A stretch of 64,000 bases of DNA, from contig JAVBNX010000001.1 of the NCBI GenBank assembly GCA_031551275.1, positions 266,831 through 330,830 of the forward strand, written 5' to 3'. Positions 50,579 to 58,498 of this stretch are shown here, in pieces (position 1 is the stretch's first letter; each line of letters opens with the position of its first letter). This stretch comes from JAVBMJ01 sp031551275. GTDB lineage: Bacteria > Bacteroidota > Bacteroidia > Bacteroidales > Rikenellaceae. Position numbers and translations under genes: made by a program. The notes beneath the pieces were generated by a model. The model made no database searches. It was not told the DNA's origin and saw nothing but the letters and a program-made list of their open reading frames with translations.

Positions 50579-51817
50579 TCAGAACCGGATCCTGGCCTGG
50601 CCCTCGCCCGGGGTCCAGTCGGGGCCCTTGCCGAGCAGGCTCACGGCCACGCTGTCGGCCTGGGGTGCGAGGCTGTCCCGGACCGTGATCCCATAGGGAC
50701 GGCCAGTGACGTCCACCCTGAAGGTCATCACTACCCTGCCCCGGATGCGTTTGCCGTCCCGGTCGTAGAGTTTCGGGGTGTTCGCTTTGAGGTAATCCGA
50801 GAAAGCGCCCTCTCCCGCGGCGGGCTTTGCGGCGCGGGCGGCCTGCCCTTCGACCGTTATCCCGGCGACGCTGCCCGACAGGGACTCCGACAAGGCGGCC
50901 GTCCCGTCCGAAGGCTGTGCCGTATCCATCCAGGTCAGATTGGGCAACTCCTTCTTTGCGGCGGACATTTTTTGCGTGCCTCCAATATACCCGCGACCGG
51001 GGGACGCGTCGCCGCTTGCATCGAAGGAGTACAGTCCCCTCATATCGGCGGCTTTTTCCGCGCTTTGTTTGGCGTTGGCGGAGTCGGGGCGCGGGGCCGA
51101 TGCGACAGCCGTGACAGCCTTGATGCCGTGCAGCTCGTCGGGGTGGAAATCTTCGGCGGCCTTCTCCAATTCGGCGGCCAGCTCCGCCTCGGTTTGGTTG
51201 GGCACGATAAGGAGGATGTCGCCGGTGTGGACGGCGGCCTGCTCCCTGCTCCGCTGCTCCTCGCGCCGCAGCATTTTTTCTTCGCGCGGGGGCAGGGTAT
51301 CGGCCTCCTGTTCAGGCGAAATTATATTCAGCACGGGCGACTGGTCGTACACCTCGAAGGGGTCGGTCCGCTTCTCGGACAGGGATAGTTTGGGCTGGTC
51401 GCCGTCGGAATAGAGGGACAGCCGCCCGATCTGGAAGACGGTCAGCAGCAACGCGGCGACCATACCCCATCGCATAGCGGCCTTGGCGTTCTCCCAGGTC
51501 AGCATACCCTTCCAGCCGTGCGGGGAGAGCGTGGGCTGCACGCCTTCCGGCCCGGGGGCTTGCTGCCCGGGAATCGGTTGATCGGGGGTCTGTTGTCCGG
51601 AGGCTTGTTGTTCCTGGGCCTGCGTCCCGCCCTGCCCGTGCGCGACACGGCTTGCAAGGGCCTGGTCCAGCTCCTGCAACGCCTTGAGGTGGTCGCCCGG
51701 GGTGTTGTCGAAGCCCTCCAGCGCGTCAGCTAAGAAGGGGTCGGTCATCGAATCTCTCTCAAGCTGGCGGGCGGGGGCGCCGCGGCGAAGGCCGGATATG
51801 TAATCAATGAGTTTCAA
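50579..51817 (-). CDS. membrane protein with TonB_C domain, probable anti-sigma factor of the adjacent ECF sigma
   Basis: A 412-residue single-pass protein overlapping the sigma-factor gene by 14 bases. The cytoplasmic part (residues 1-115) begins MKLIDYISGLRRGAPARQLE and is followed by a Gln/Pro-rich stretch. The one transmembrane helix is at about 120-140 (WGMVAALLLTVFQIGRLSL). The periplasmic part is charged and long, and ends with a TonB_C-like fold (about 335-412) including GRVVMTFRVDVTGRPYGITV and ending WTPGEGQARIRF. Overlap with the sigma gene and the N-terminal placement suit an anti-sigma factor that releases the sigma upon a periplasmic or outer-membrane signal. TonB_C ends on anti-sigma proteins are common in Bacteroidota. 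The trigger is unknown. Confidence 0.82.
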   Translation of the reverse strand: MKLIDYISGLRRGAPARQLERDSMTDPFLADALEGFDNTPGDHLKALQELDQALASRVAHGQGGTQAQEQQASGQQTPDQPIPGQQAPGPEGVQPTLSPHGWKGMLTWENAKAAMRWGMVAALLLTVFQIGRLSLYSDGDQPKLSLSEKRTDPFEVYDQSPVLNIISPEQEADTLPPREEKMLRREEQRSREQAAVHTGDILLIVPNQTEAELAAELEKAAEDFHPDELHGIKAVTAVASAPRPDSANAKQSAEKAADMRGLYSFDASGDASPGRGYIGGTQKMSAAKKELPNLTWMDTAQPSDGTAALSESLSGSVAGITVEGQAARAAKPAAGEGAFSDYLKANTPKLYDRDGKRIRGRVVMTFRVDVTGRPYGITVRDSLAPQADSVAVSLLGKGPDWTPGEGQARIRF

Positions 51818-52361
51818 GGCGGTGTTCGATGCAGTTCTTCAGGTTTCGCTTGCCGTTCTGTATATAGCTTTTAACGCTGTTGTAGTCGTATTTCGTGCTC
51901 TTCTCGATGTCGGCGTAGGATTGTTTTTCGTAAAAGAACAACCTGATCGACTCCCTTTGCCGGGGGGGCAGTTTTTCCATGCACTCAGAGAGCGCCCTGA
52001 GGCGTTCTTCCTCACCCTCTCCTTCCAATAGATGCACGACAAAGGCCGTTTCCATAACCGAAGCCGCGAAATCGGCGGGTTTTTCCGGGTTTTTGCGCCT
52101 CAGAACGCCCAGCGCGTGGTTGCGGGCGACCGAGTAGAGCCAGGTCCTGAAATCGCGGACCTCGAACCTTGCGACGTTCGCCGCGATGTGCTCGAAAACG
52201 TCCATCACCGCGTCCTGCGCGGCGGCCTGCTCGCCCAGATAGCGCAGGCTAAGGCCGTAGACCAGGGGAATATAGCGTTTGTAAAGCACACCCAGGGCCT
52301 CCATATCCCCGCCCGAGGTAAACTTTTCCAGCAGCTCCGCATCGCTGTGCGCTTGTTCCAT
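51804..52361 (-). CDS. ECF RNA polymerase sigma factor
   Basis: A 185-residue sigma-70 family protein starting MEQAHSDAEL. The sigma-2 region is at about residues 20-85 (AQDAVMDVFEHIAANVARFE, RTWLYSVARNHALGVLRRK). The sigma-4 region comes at about 120-170, with the helix-turn-helix LPPRQRESIRLFFYEKQSYA then DIEKSTKYDYNSVKSYIQNG. The sigma-3 region is missing, as in all ECF members. Its gene overlaps the downstream TonB_C protein by 14 bases, the usual sigma/anti-sigma arrangement. It faces the von Willebrand A-domain gene across 90 bases, a likely regulatory target. TATGTTTG at 52373-52366 lies only 4 bases from its ATG. Confidence 0.93.
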   Translation of the reverse strand: MEQAHSDAELLEKFTSGGDMEALGVLYKRYIPLVYGLSLRYLGEQAAAQDAVMDVFEHIAANVARFEVRDFRTWLYSVARNHALGVLRRKNPEKPADFAASVMETAFVVHLLEGEGEEERLRALSECMEKLPPRQRESIRLFFYEKQSYADIEKSTKYDYNSVKSYIQNGKRNLKNCIEHRLETH

Positions 52362-52451
52362 TTTACAAACATACAAAAAAATTCGCACCGATTATGGAAT
52401 CCGCACCCCGCCCGTATCCATTAAGCAGAAACCAACCAAAACTTTACCGAT

Positions 52452-54350
52452 ATGAAAAAACAACGCATCCTTCTGCTCGCGGGCCTTATGCTGGTCTGCT
52501 CCGCTTTCCGCCTCTCGGCGATCACCGTCAAGGGCACCGTTACCGACGAGAATAAAAAACCGCTTTCGGGCGTTTCGGTCGCGGTGGACAAGGTCAAAAA
52601 AGGCACGTTTACCGACACCAAGGGCAACTACTCGATCGAGGCCGACAAAGGGGCAGCGATTACCTTTACCTATCTCGGTTGCGAAACACAGACACTCAAA
52701 GTCCCCGACAACGGGATACTCAACGTGGTTATGCAGCCTGTCAAGGTGGAAATCTGCAATTTGGACGTCGTAGAGTGCAAGGAGGAAATAGCATACTTCC
52801 TGTCGGGCAGCGTCGCGGGGCTGAGTGCGAACAAGAGAGTGGGCAGCAGCAAGCAGGCCAAGGGGTACTTGGCGGTAGAATACGACGCCTGCATGATCGC
52901 CCCCTCGCCCGCCCCCGTCTCGGATTATTACCCCGGACAAGAGGAGCACAGCCGGATCAATGAAAACCGCTTTATCAATGTGGTGCGCCAGCCCCTATCG
53001 ACCTTCTCTTTGGACGTGGACGGGGCCTCCTATACCCTTACGCGCAAGCTGATCTCCCAGGGCCGGATGCCCGAGCCGGACGCGGTCAGGGTCGAGGAAT
53101 TCGTCAATTATTTCTCCTACCGCTACCCCCAGCCCACAGGCAAAGATCCCGTGAGGATCACGACGCAGAGCGGTCCCTGCCCCTGGAACAGGGAGCACAC
53201 GCTGGTCAGCATCGGGGTCAAGGCGCGCGAGATCGAGGACAGGAACATTCCCGCCACCAACTTCGTCTTTCTGGTCGACGTGTCGGGTTCGATGTACGGC
53301 CGCTTGCCGTTGGTGGTCAGCTCGATGAAACTGTTGGTCAACAACCTGCGCGACAACGACCGGGTGGCTATCGTTACCTACGCCGGGGCTGCGGGGCTCG
53401 CGCTGGCCTCCACGCCGGGGAGCGATCCCCAGAAGATCCGCGAGGCCCTCGACAAGCTCACGGCGGGCGGTTCGACGGCGGGCGGAGAGGGGATCAAACT
53501 GGCCTACAAGGTGGCCCGGGAGAACTTTATCCAGGGGGGCAACAACCGGATCATCTTGTGCACGGACGGCGATTTCAACGTGGGCGTATCCTCGCCCGAG
53601 GGGCTGAAGGGCCTGATCGAGCAGGAGCGCAAGAGCGGGGTTTACCTGACCATTCTCGGTTACGGGATGGGAAATTACAAGGACAACCGTTTGCAGACCC
53701 TCTCCGAGGCGGGCAACGGGAATTACGCCTACATCGACGATTTGCAGCAGGCCAACAAGATATTGGTCAACGAGTTCGGGTCGACCATGTACGCGGTGGC
53801 CAAGGACGTGAAATTGCAGGTCGAGTTCAACCCCGCCAACGTGGAGTCGTACCGGCTGGTGGGCTATGAGAGCAGGCTGCTGCGCGACGAGGATTTCAAC
53901 GACGACAAGGTGGACGCGGGCGACCTGGGCGCGGGACATTGTGTGACGGCGTTGTATGAGATCGTGCCCAAGGGATCGAAGAGCGGGATGGGCGGCGTGG
54001 ATCCGCTCAAGTACCAACCGGTCAACCCCGCCCAACACGTGAGCATTATGGATGCAAGCGCTTACACCGGCGAGTTGATGACCGTCAAACTACGGTACAA
54101 GCCCGTGGACAGCGACAAGAGCAACCTGATCTCGGCCGTGGTCACCGACCGCACGGGCGGCACGGACTCCGACTACAAATTCGCCTCCGCGGTGGCCATG
54201 TTCGCCCAGGTAATCCGGGGCTCGGACTTTACCGGCGACGGGAGCATCGACAAGGCGATCAAGCTGGCGCAGGAGTCGCTGGATTACGACCCGAGCGGGT
54301 ACAGGGCCGAGTTTATCCGGCTGGCGCAGACGACCAGGTCGTTGAAATAA
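52452..54350 (+). CDS. von Willebrand factor A domain protein with CarboxypepD_reg N-terminus (YfbK-like)
   Basis: A 632-residue exported protein (signal MKKQRILLLAGLMLVCSAFR, then AITVKG). Residues of about 25-100 are a CarboxypepD_reg domain (VKGTVTDENKKPLSGVSVAV), a surface beta-sandwich also found on SusC proteins. After a poorly conserved middle comes the YfbK-type part (LSTFSLDVDGASYTLTRKLI), then the VWA domain with MIDAS motif FLVDVSGSMYGRL, Thr in AGGSTAGGEGI and Asp in CTDGDFNVG. The C-terminus is the DUF3520-like region. VWA proteins with a complete MIDAS bind metal-dependent ligands. The gene is divergent from an ECF sigma and a TonB_C anti-sigma candidate. I infer that the three form one response unit, but have no direct evidence. 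Confidence 0.9.
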   Translation: MKKQRILLLAGLMLVCSAFRLSAITVKGTVTDENKKPLSGVSVAVDKVKKGTFTDTKGNYSIEADKGAAITFTYLGCETQTLKVPDNGILNVVMQPVKVEICNLDVVECKEEIAYFLSGSVAGLSANKRVGSSKQAKGYLAVEYDACMIAPSPAPVSDYYPGQEEHSRINENRFINVVRQPLSTFSLDVDGASYTLTRKLISQGRMPEPDAVRVEEFVNYFSYRYPQPTGKDPVRITTQSGPCPWNREHTLVSIGVKAREIEDRNIPATNFVFLVDVSGSMYGRLPLVVSSMKLLVNNLRDNDRVAIVTYAGAAGLALASTPGSDPQKIREALDKLTAGGSTAGGEGIKLAYKVARENFIQGGNNRIILCTDGDFNVGVSSPEGLKGLIEQERKSGVYLTILGYGMGNYKDNRLQTLSEAGNGNYAYIDDLQQANKILVNEFGSTMYAVAKDVKLQVEFNPANVESYRLVGYESRLLRDEDFNDDKVDAGDLGAGHCVTALYEIVPKGSKSGMGGVDPLKYQPVNPAQHVSIMDASAYTGELMTVKLRYKPVDSDKSNLISAVVTDRTGGTDSDYKFASAVAMFAQVIRGSDFTGDGSIDKAIKLAQESLDYDPSGYRAEFIRLAQTTRSLK

Positions 54351-54370
54351 GCAGGGGGGATAGGATGACT

Positions 54371-54399
54371 GAAAGGGGCGCACAATGTGCGCCCCTTTC
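54371..54399. terminator. bidirectional intrinsic terminator between the VWA gene and the lipoprotein pair
   Basis: A 13-base-pair stem (54371-54383 with 54387-54399) and a 3-base loop AAT, with GAAA and TTTC at its base. It falls between the two convergent genes and could stop both messages, although the T run is short on each side. Confidence 0.7.
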
Positions 54400-54401
54400 C
54401 A

Positions 54402-55397
54402 CTATTGCTCGATGACCGCCTTGACGGAAAAGCCGTTCCAGAAGCCGTTCCTTAGGACGAAGATATCGTCGTCGGTCGTCGTGTTGTCCGGTCCCTCGTA
54501 CCACTCGATAACGTCGGTAATGTCCCAGACGATCTCAAAGCGGACGGCCGTCGCGTCTTCGGGGACATCGACGCCCTCAAAGGGAGCGATAATGCCGGTA
54601 GATATGGCACCGGTCACTCCCGCAGGTACAGCATTGGGGATAAAGTCGCTCAACACCTGGTCCTGGCCATTGTAACGTGCTACGATATGCTTATCCCCTA
54701 CAAAAAAAAGTTGACCGATATGGCCTACGCCGGTTCCCAGCGAGCTGCACGGAGAAGTGCCTGTTGTGAAAGCTCCATACATTAGATCCACAATGTGGGG
54801 TTGGAAGCAGAAAATCGCAGCCGTTATGTAGCCGGGTTTCTCTTCCCTGTATCCATACGCGTCGCCCAGATCCAGGGTCCTGGATGTAAAAGCATGGGTT
54901 TGCAAATCGACCGTCGACGGCTTCTGGAAAGTGACAGTCGTAAGAATTTCTGGGGCTTCAGGCCCTATGGCACCCACATCGACAAAAGAGAATTGAAGGT
55001 AGTCGTAAAACCCCGGCTCCATTTCTTCCGCGGTTACCGTAATGGGTTTGGCAAGGTCGATCAAGACAGGATCTTCTTCGTGCCTGCTACGCATCAAGTC
55101 GCAGATATAGTAACCGCGTTCCCGCGCAATGGTCAAATGGCTGACCATGAGGATCATCTCGGTCGGGGTAAACGACCCTTTCTTCGCCCCAAGTTTGGTG
55201 TAGAATTCATCGAAGTCCTCCGTGCCCTCCACGGCGGAGGCAGCCCGGGACACAGTGCCCTTGGCGGTAGCCGAAGGGGTTCCGGTAAAGCGGTATTTGG
55301 CGGTTATTTTGCCTGAGCCATTTTTGCTGCAAGCCGTCGTCAGCCCGATTGCTGCAATAAGGGCGACGATACAAATGTGAGGGATTAAACGTTTCAT
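54402..55397 (-). CDS. lipoprotein of unknown function, tandem paralogue 1
   Basis: A 331-residue lipoprotein beginning MKRLIPHICIVALIAAIGLT with a lipobox ending TAC at residue 23. Its first 70 and last 60 residues are nearly identical to the upstream paralogue; the end reads EDATAVRFEIVWDITDVIEW. The middle is only distantly similar, with strands such as LAKPITVTAEEMEPGFYDYL and PFEGVDVPEDA, which look like fimbrillin-type or calycin-like beta domains, but I do not recognise the family. The 30 bases upstream of the start are conserved with the paralogue. It has no promoter box of its own that I can see and follows the paralogue by 58 bases, so the two are probably co-transcribed. Confidence 0.75.
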   Translation of the reverse strand: MKRLIPHICIVALIAAIGLTTACSKNGSGKITAKYRFTGTPSATAKGTVSRAASAVEGTEDFDEFYTKLGAKKGSFTPTEMILMVSHLTIARERGYYICDLMRSRHEEDPVLIDLAKPITVTAEEMEPGFYDYLQFSFVDVGAIGPEAPEILTTVTFQKPSTVDLQTHAFTSRTLDLGDAYGYREEKPGYITAAIFCFQPHIVDLMYGAFTTGTSPCSSLGTGVGHIGQLFFVGDKHIVARYNGQDQVLSDFIPNAVPAGVTGAISTGIIAPFEGVDVPEDATAVRFEIVWDITDVIEWYEGPDNTTTDDDIFVLRNGFWNGFSVKAVIEQ

Positions 55398-55407
55398 GGC
55401 TCTGAAT

Positions 55408-55437
55408 GCGATTAACCTGATTACATCGGCGAGGTTT
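55408..55437 (-). repeat. conserved 5' leader copy 1 of the lipoprotein pair
   Basis: Thirty bases just upstream of paralogue 1 match 56471-56500 upstream of paralogue 2 with one mismatch, at the same 11-base distance from each ATG. The duplicated unit therefore includes the leader, which may hold a regulatory or initiation element. Confidence 0.7.
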
Positions 55438-55455
55438 ATGATGAAGATGAAGTTC

Positions 55456-56460
55456 TTATTGCTCTATGACCGCCTTGACCGAAAAGCCGTTCCAGAAGCC
55501 GTCCCTTAAAACGAATATATCGTCGTCCGTCGTTTGGTTACTCGGCCCTTCGTACCACTCGACAATGTCTTCGATGTCCCAGACGATCTCAAACCTGACG
55601 GCCGTTGCGTCTTCAGGAACCTCTATGCCCTTAAAGGGAATGATAATGCCGGTAACCGTGGAATTGCTTATTCCCAGTTGCATGGTGCCGGGGATAATGT
55701 CGCTCAACCTCTTTTCATCCGCGCTGCAAGGTACGACGATATACTTATCCCCTAAGAAGAACAGCTGATGGACCCCGCCCACCTTGGTTCCAAGCCGTTT
55801 GCCGGGATTGGCGTTTTTTGTGAAGGATCCCCAGTGATAGTCCACGGCAACGGGCTGAAGTAAATTGAGCAAAACCGTTATCTGGTCGGGCGCTTTACTT
55901 ACACGGGCGCTGCCCTCCTCCAAAGACGAATAGGCGTGTGTCTGCAAATCGATCCCGGACGGTTTGGGGAAAGATACGAATGAAAGCCATTCCCAATCGT
56001 TCGGGTTATCCGAGTCGTGCCTTTCCGCATACGAATCGCTGTATGTAAAGTGAAGGTAGTCGTAGAATCCCGGTTCGATCCCCTCCGCACTTACGGTAAT
56101 GGGTTTGGCGAGGTCCACCATGACAATGCCCTCCGCTATCGAGTTTCCAAAACTGCGTATAAGGTCATGGCCCTTAAAGCCAAGCTCCTGCGCGATAGTC
56201 AGATTGCCGACCGCGATAACCATCTCGGTGGGGGTAAACGCGCCTTTTTTCGCCCCGAGGTTGGAGTAAAACTCGGTAAAGTCTTCCGTGCCCTGTACGG
56301 CGGCGGCCCGGGTGGTACCGCCCTTGGCCGTGCCCGAAGGAGTCCCGGTAAATCGGTATTTGGCGGTTATTGTGCCTGAGCCGCTCTTGCTGCAAGAGGT
56401 CGTAAGCCCGAATGCGGCGGCAAGGGCGACGATACAAATGTGGGGAATTAGACGTTTCAT
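55456..56460 (-). CDS. lipoprotein of unknown function, tandem paralogue 2
   Basis: A 334-residue lipoprotein with signal MKRLIPHICIVALAAAFGLT and lipobox ending TSC at residue 23. The N-terminal block (GTITAKYRFTGTPSGTAKGG, FTEFYSNLGAKKGAFTPTEM) and the C-terminal block (DDDIFVLRDGFWNGFSVKAV) match paralogue 1. The central 130 residues differ strongly in sequence but keep length. The pattern suggests a conserved scaffold with a variable face. A TACTTTTG box on the minus strand at 56566-56559 gives it a leader of about 90 bases. It is the first gene of the pair. Nothing in it suggests an enzyme. Confidence 0.75.
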   Translation of the reverse strand: MKRLIPHICIVALAAAFGLTTSCSKSGSGTITAKYRFTGTPSGTAKGGTTRAAAVQGTEDFTEFYSNLGAKKGAFTPTEMVIAVGNLTIAQELGFKGHDLIRSFGNSIAEGIVMVDLAKPITVSAEGIEPGFYDYLHFTYSDSYAERHDSDNPNDWEWLSFVSFPKPSGIDLQTHAYSSLEEGSARVSKAPDQITVLLNLLQPVAVDYHWGSFTKNANPGKRLGTKVGGVHQLFFLGDKYIVVPCSADEKRLSDIIPGTMQLGISNSTVTGIIIPFKGIEVPEDATAVRFEIVWDIEDIVEWYEGPSNQTTDDDIFVLRDGFWNGFSVKAVIEQ

Positions 56461-56470
56461 AGCTCCGGGT

Positions 56471-56500
56471 GCGATTGACCTGATTACATCGGCGAGGTTT
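56471..56500 (-). repeat. conserved 5' leader copy 2 of the lipoprotein pair
   Basis: Partner of 55408-55437, 29 of 30 bases identical, ending 11 bases before the paralogue 2 start codon. Confidence 0.7.
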
Positions 56501-56558
56501 CTGGGATGGTAAATGCCGGGGATACTATGCGCAAATATCTGACAATTATTGACAAAAA

Positions 56559-56566
56559 CAAAAGTA
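56559..56566 (-). promoter_or_regulatory. -7 promoter box (TACTTTTG) of the lipoprotein pair
   Basis: An exact TAnnTTTG match on the minus strand about 100 bases before the paralogue 2 ATG and just after the msrA terminator. No standard -33 box is clear. Confidence 0.5.
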
Positions 56567-56581
56567 TTGTCGTAATTGCCA

Positions 56582-56612
56582 TAAAAAACAGGGGCGCATT
56601 TTCATGCGCCCC
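56582..56612 (-). terminator. intrinsic terminator of msrA
   Basis: On the minus strand, stem GGGGCGCA (56612-56605) and its complement (56598-56591) enclose a 6-base loop and are followed by TGTTTTTTAT. It begins 6 bases after the msrA stop. Confidence 0.87.
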
Positions 56613-56618
56613 GTATCG

Positions 56619-57128
56619 TTAGAATTTTTTCTCGTAGCGGTGGCAGTCGGGCTCGCCGCCGTTCTTGTCGAAGTATTTCTGGTGGTACTCCTCGGCACGC
56701 CAGAAGGTCGTGGCGGGAGTTACTTTGGTTACCACGTCGTAGCCCTTGGATTTAAGCACTTCGATCAGCTTCCAGGCGGTTTTTTCCTGCTCCGGGCTGG
56801 TGTGGAAGATCTCCGAGCGGTACTGGTCGCCCACGTCGATGCCCTGGCGGTCCAACTGGGTCGGGTCGTGGATCTCGAAAAAGAGCTTGGCCAGCGTTTC
56901 GAAGTCCACCATGTGGGGATCGAAGAAGATCCTTACCGCCTCGGCGTGGCCCGTGGTGTGGGCCTTGACCTCGGGGTAGGTGGGGTTGTCCTTGTGGCCG
57001 CCGATGTAGCCGCACTCGATCGAGCGCACACCGGGCCAGTACTTCATCATCAGGTTCTCGACACCCCAGAAACAGCCGCCGGCGAAGATCGCCTGCTCGC
57101 ATCCGATAAACTCCTTCTCCATTCGCAT
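56619..57128 (-). CDS. msrA: peptide methionine sulfoxide reductase A
   Basis: A 169-residue MsrA (start MRMEKEFIGC, or two codons later at 57122). The catalytic Cys19 lies in AGGCFWGVEN, the signature of the family. Other conserved parts are GYIGGHKDNPTY, HAEAVRIFFDP, the acid pair in IHDPTQLDRQG, and DVGDQYRSEIF. A single resolving Cys is present near the C-terminus (EPDCHRYEKKF). The enzyme reduces methionine-S-sulfoxide in proteins or free form; there is no signal peptide, so it acts in the cytoplasm. No MsrB domain is fused. It follows the mltF-like gene by 33 bases on the same strand and ends at a strong terminator. Confidence 0.96.
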   Translation of the reverse strand: MRMEKEFIGCEQAIFAGGCFWGVENLMMKYWPGVRSIECGYIGGHKDNPTYPEVKAHTTGHAEAVRIFFDPHMVDFETLAKLFFEIHDPTQLDRQGIDVGDQYRSEIFHTSPEQEKTAWKLIEVLKSKGYDVVTKVTPATTFWRAEEYHQKYFDKNGGEPDCHRYEKKF

Positions 57129-57161
57129 GATTTTAGAACGTGCGAATGTATGAAAAAATTG

Positions 57162-58457
57162 TTATATCTCAGCGTTTTGGCGGCAATAAACGTCGTATTT
57201 GCGGATTACCTGGCCCACGAAGGCGATCGTCTCGCCGCTCCCGGTAAAGCTCCCGCACCTGACCACATCGTCGCCGTAGTACTCCGGCTGACTCTTCAGG
57301 GCGAGGTATTTGGCCACGTTGTCCCAACTGTTGGGATTTTCGCCGTACTTGGAAGCCAGCCTGCGCGCGTCGCCCACGTGGCCGATCCCCCCGTTGTAGC
57401 ACGCCAGAAGGATGGCCATGCGGTCGGGGTCGGTCGAGTTTCTGGGGATGTGCAGGATGTGGCCGATCCGGTTCAATACCTTGGCGGCCACCAGCACGTT
57501 GGTCTCGGGGTCCATCAGTTGCTTGCGGTCCACGCCGAACTGTCCGGCCACCGCAGGCATGACCTGCATCAACCCGCAGGCCCCCCTCGGGGAGGTCAGG
57601 TAGGGGTCGAAACGCGACTCCTGGTAGGCGATCGCCAAGAGCAGCCTCCAGTCGAGCCCTTCGTTGCGGGCCACCTTGCGGATCACGTTGTCGAAGACCG
57701 AAACCGCGTCCTGCCCGCCCCGGTTGAGCATCTGGCGGACGATACCCGTCCCGTAGTAGAGGTCCTTCAGCTCGGCGTACTCCCTGCCTTTGGCAAAGCG
57801 GGCCAGCCAGCGCGAAAAGTCCTGCGAGAGGTCTTTGGCATCCGAAGCGAACTCCACGCGCACGGTAACGCAAGGGTCCAACTGCGCGATCTCGGCCACA
57901 CCGCGCGTCAAAGCGCATCCCATGTTGGCCTCGCTGCGTTCGCAGACCACATAGTCGCAGTAGCCCCCGGCCAGCGCCTCGATCATCTCGAAGCAGTTGT
58001 CCCGGGAAAAGACGATCTCCGTCCCGGACAAAGAGTCGGCCAAAGCGTCGCAACGCCCCGAGGCCAGAAAAGCGCTCGAAACCATCATTTTACCGCCGGG
58101 GACCACGCCGTAGGGCATAGCCTGGTCGGGGCGCACCCCGCCGCGGGACAAAACAACGTAGTCGGTGGTAAAGACCTCCAGCCCTTTACCGTCTGTCGTG
58201 ACGGTCATGTCGGCCGAGTCGGGGTCGGAGACGATTCGTAATTCGATGTTGCGGTTGCGGGCGTAGATGCCCAAAAGGTCGTGGAGGTAGCCGTAGCCCT
58301 CCTCGCCGAAGGTAAAGTAACCGGGCGTGGCGACGTTCATGGCCACGCTGAAATTGTTTCTTTCGGCCTGTTTACGGGGCAGGCCGCGCCCCAGGAAAAG
58401 AACCGTACCGGCAACGAGGACCGGGACGAGGAAAAACAAAATTTTACGTCGAAACAT
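57162..58457 (-). CDS. mltF: MltF-like membrane-bound lytic transglycosylase
   Basis: A 431-residue protein with an N-terminal membrane anchor (about residues 5-25). The first domain (about 35-255, FSVAMNVATPGYFTFGEEG and DPDSADMTVTTDGKGLEVFT) is a solute-binding SBP_bac_3-type regulatory domain, as in MltF. The second (about 260-400) is a lysozyme-like SLT domain: catalytic Glu280 in AIAYQESRFDP, then GACGLMQVMPAVAGQFGV and LLACYNGGIGHV. The enzyme cleaves peptidoglycan glycan strands to make 1,6-anhydroMurNAc ends, and ligand binding by the first domain is thought to tune activity. The porin gene lies 41 bases upstream and msrA 33 bases downstream on the same strand. Confidence 0.92.
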   Translation of the reverse strand: MFRRKILFFLVPVLVAGTVLFLGRGLPRKQAERNNFSVAMNVATPGYFTFGEEGYGYLHDLLGIYARNRNIELRIVSDPDSADMTVTTDGKGLEVFTTDYVVLSRGGVRPDQAMPYGVVPGGKMMVSSAFLASGRCDALADSLSGTEIVFSRDNCFEMIEALAGGYCDYVVCERSEANMGCALTRGVAEIAQLDPCVTVRVEFASDAKDLSQDFSRWLARFAKGREYAELKDLYYGTGIVRQMLNRGGQDAVSVFDNVIRKVARNEGLDWRLLLAIAYQESRFDPYLTSPRGACGLMQVMPAVAGQFGVDRKQLMDPETNVLVAAKVLNRIGHILHIPRNSTDPDRMAILLACYNGGIGHVGDARRLASKYGENPNSWDNVAKYLALKSQPEYYGDDVVRCGSFTGSGETIAFVGQVIRKYDVYCRQNAEI

Positions 58458-58498
58458 GACGGTTTTGGTTGCGGGCTGCGCACTGGCCGCAAAGGAGT

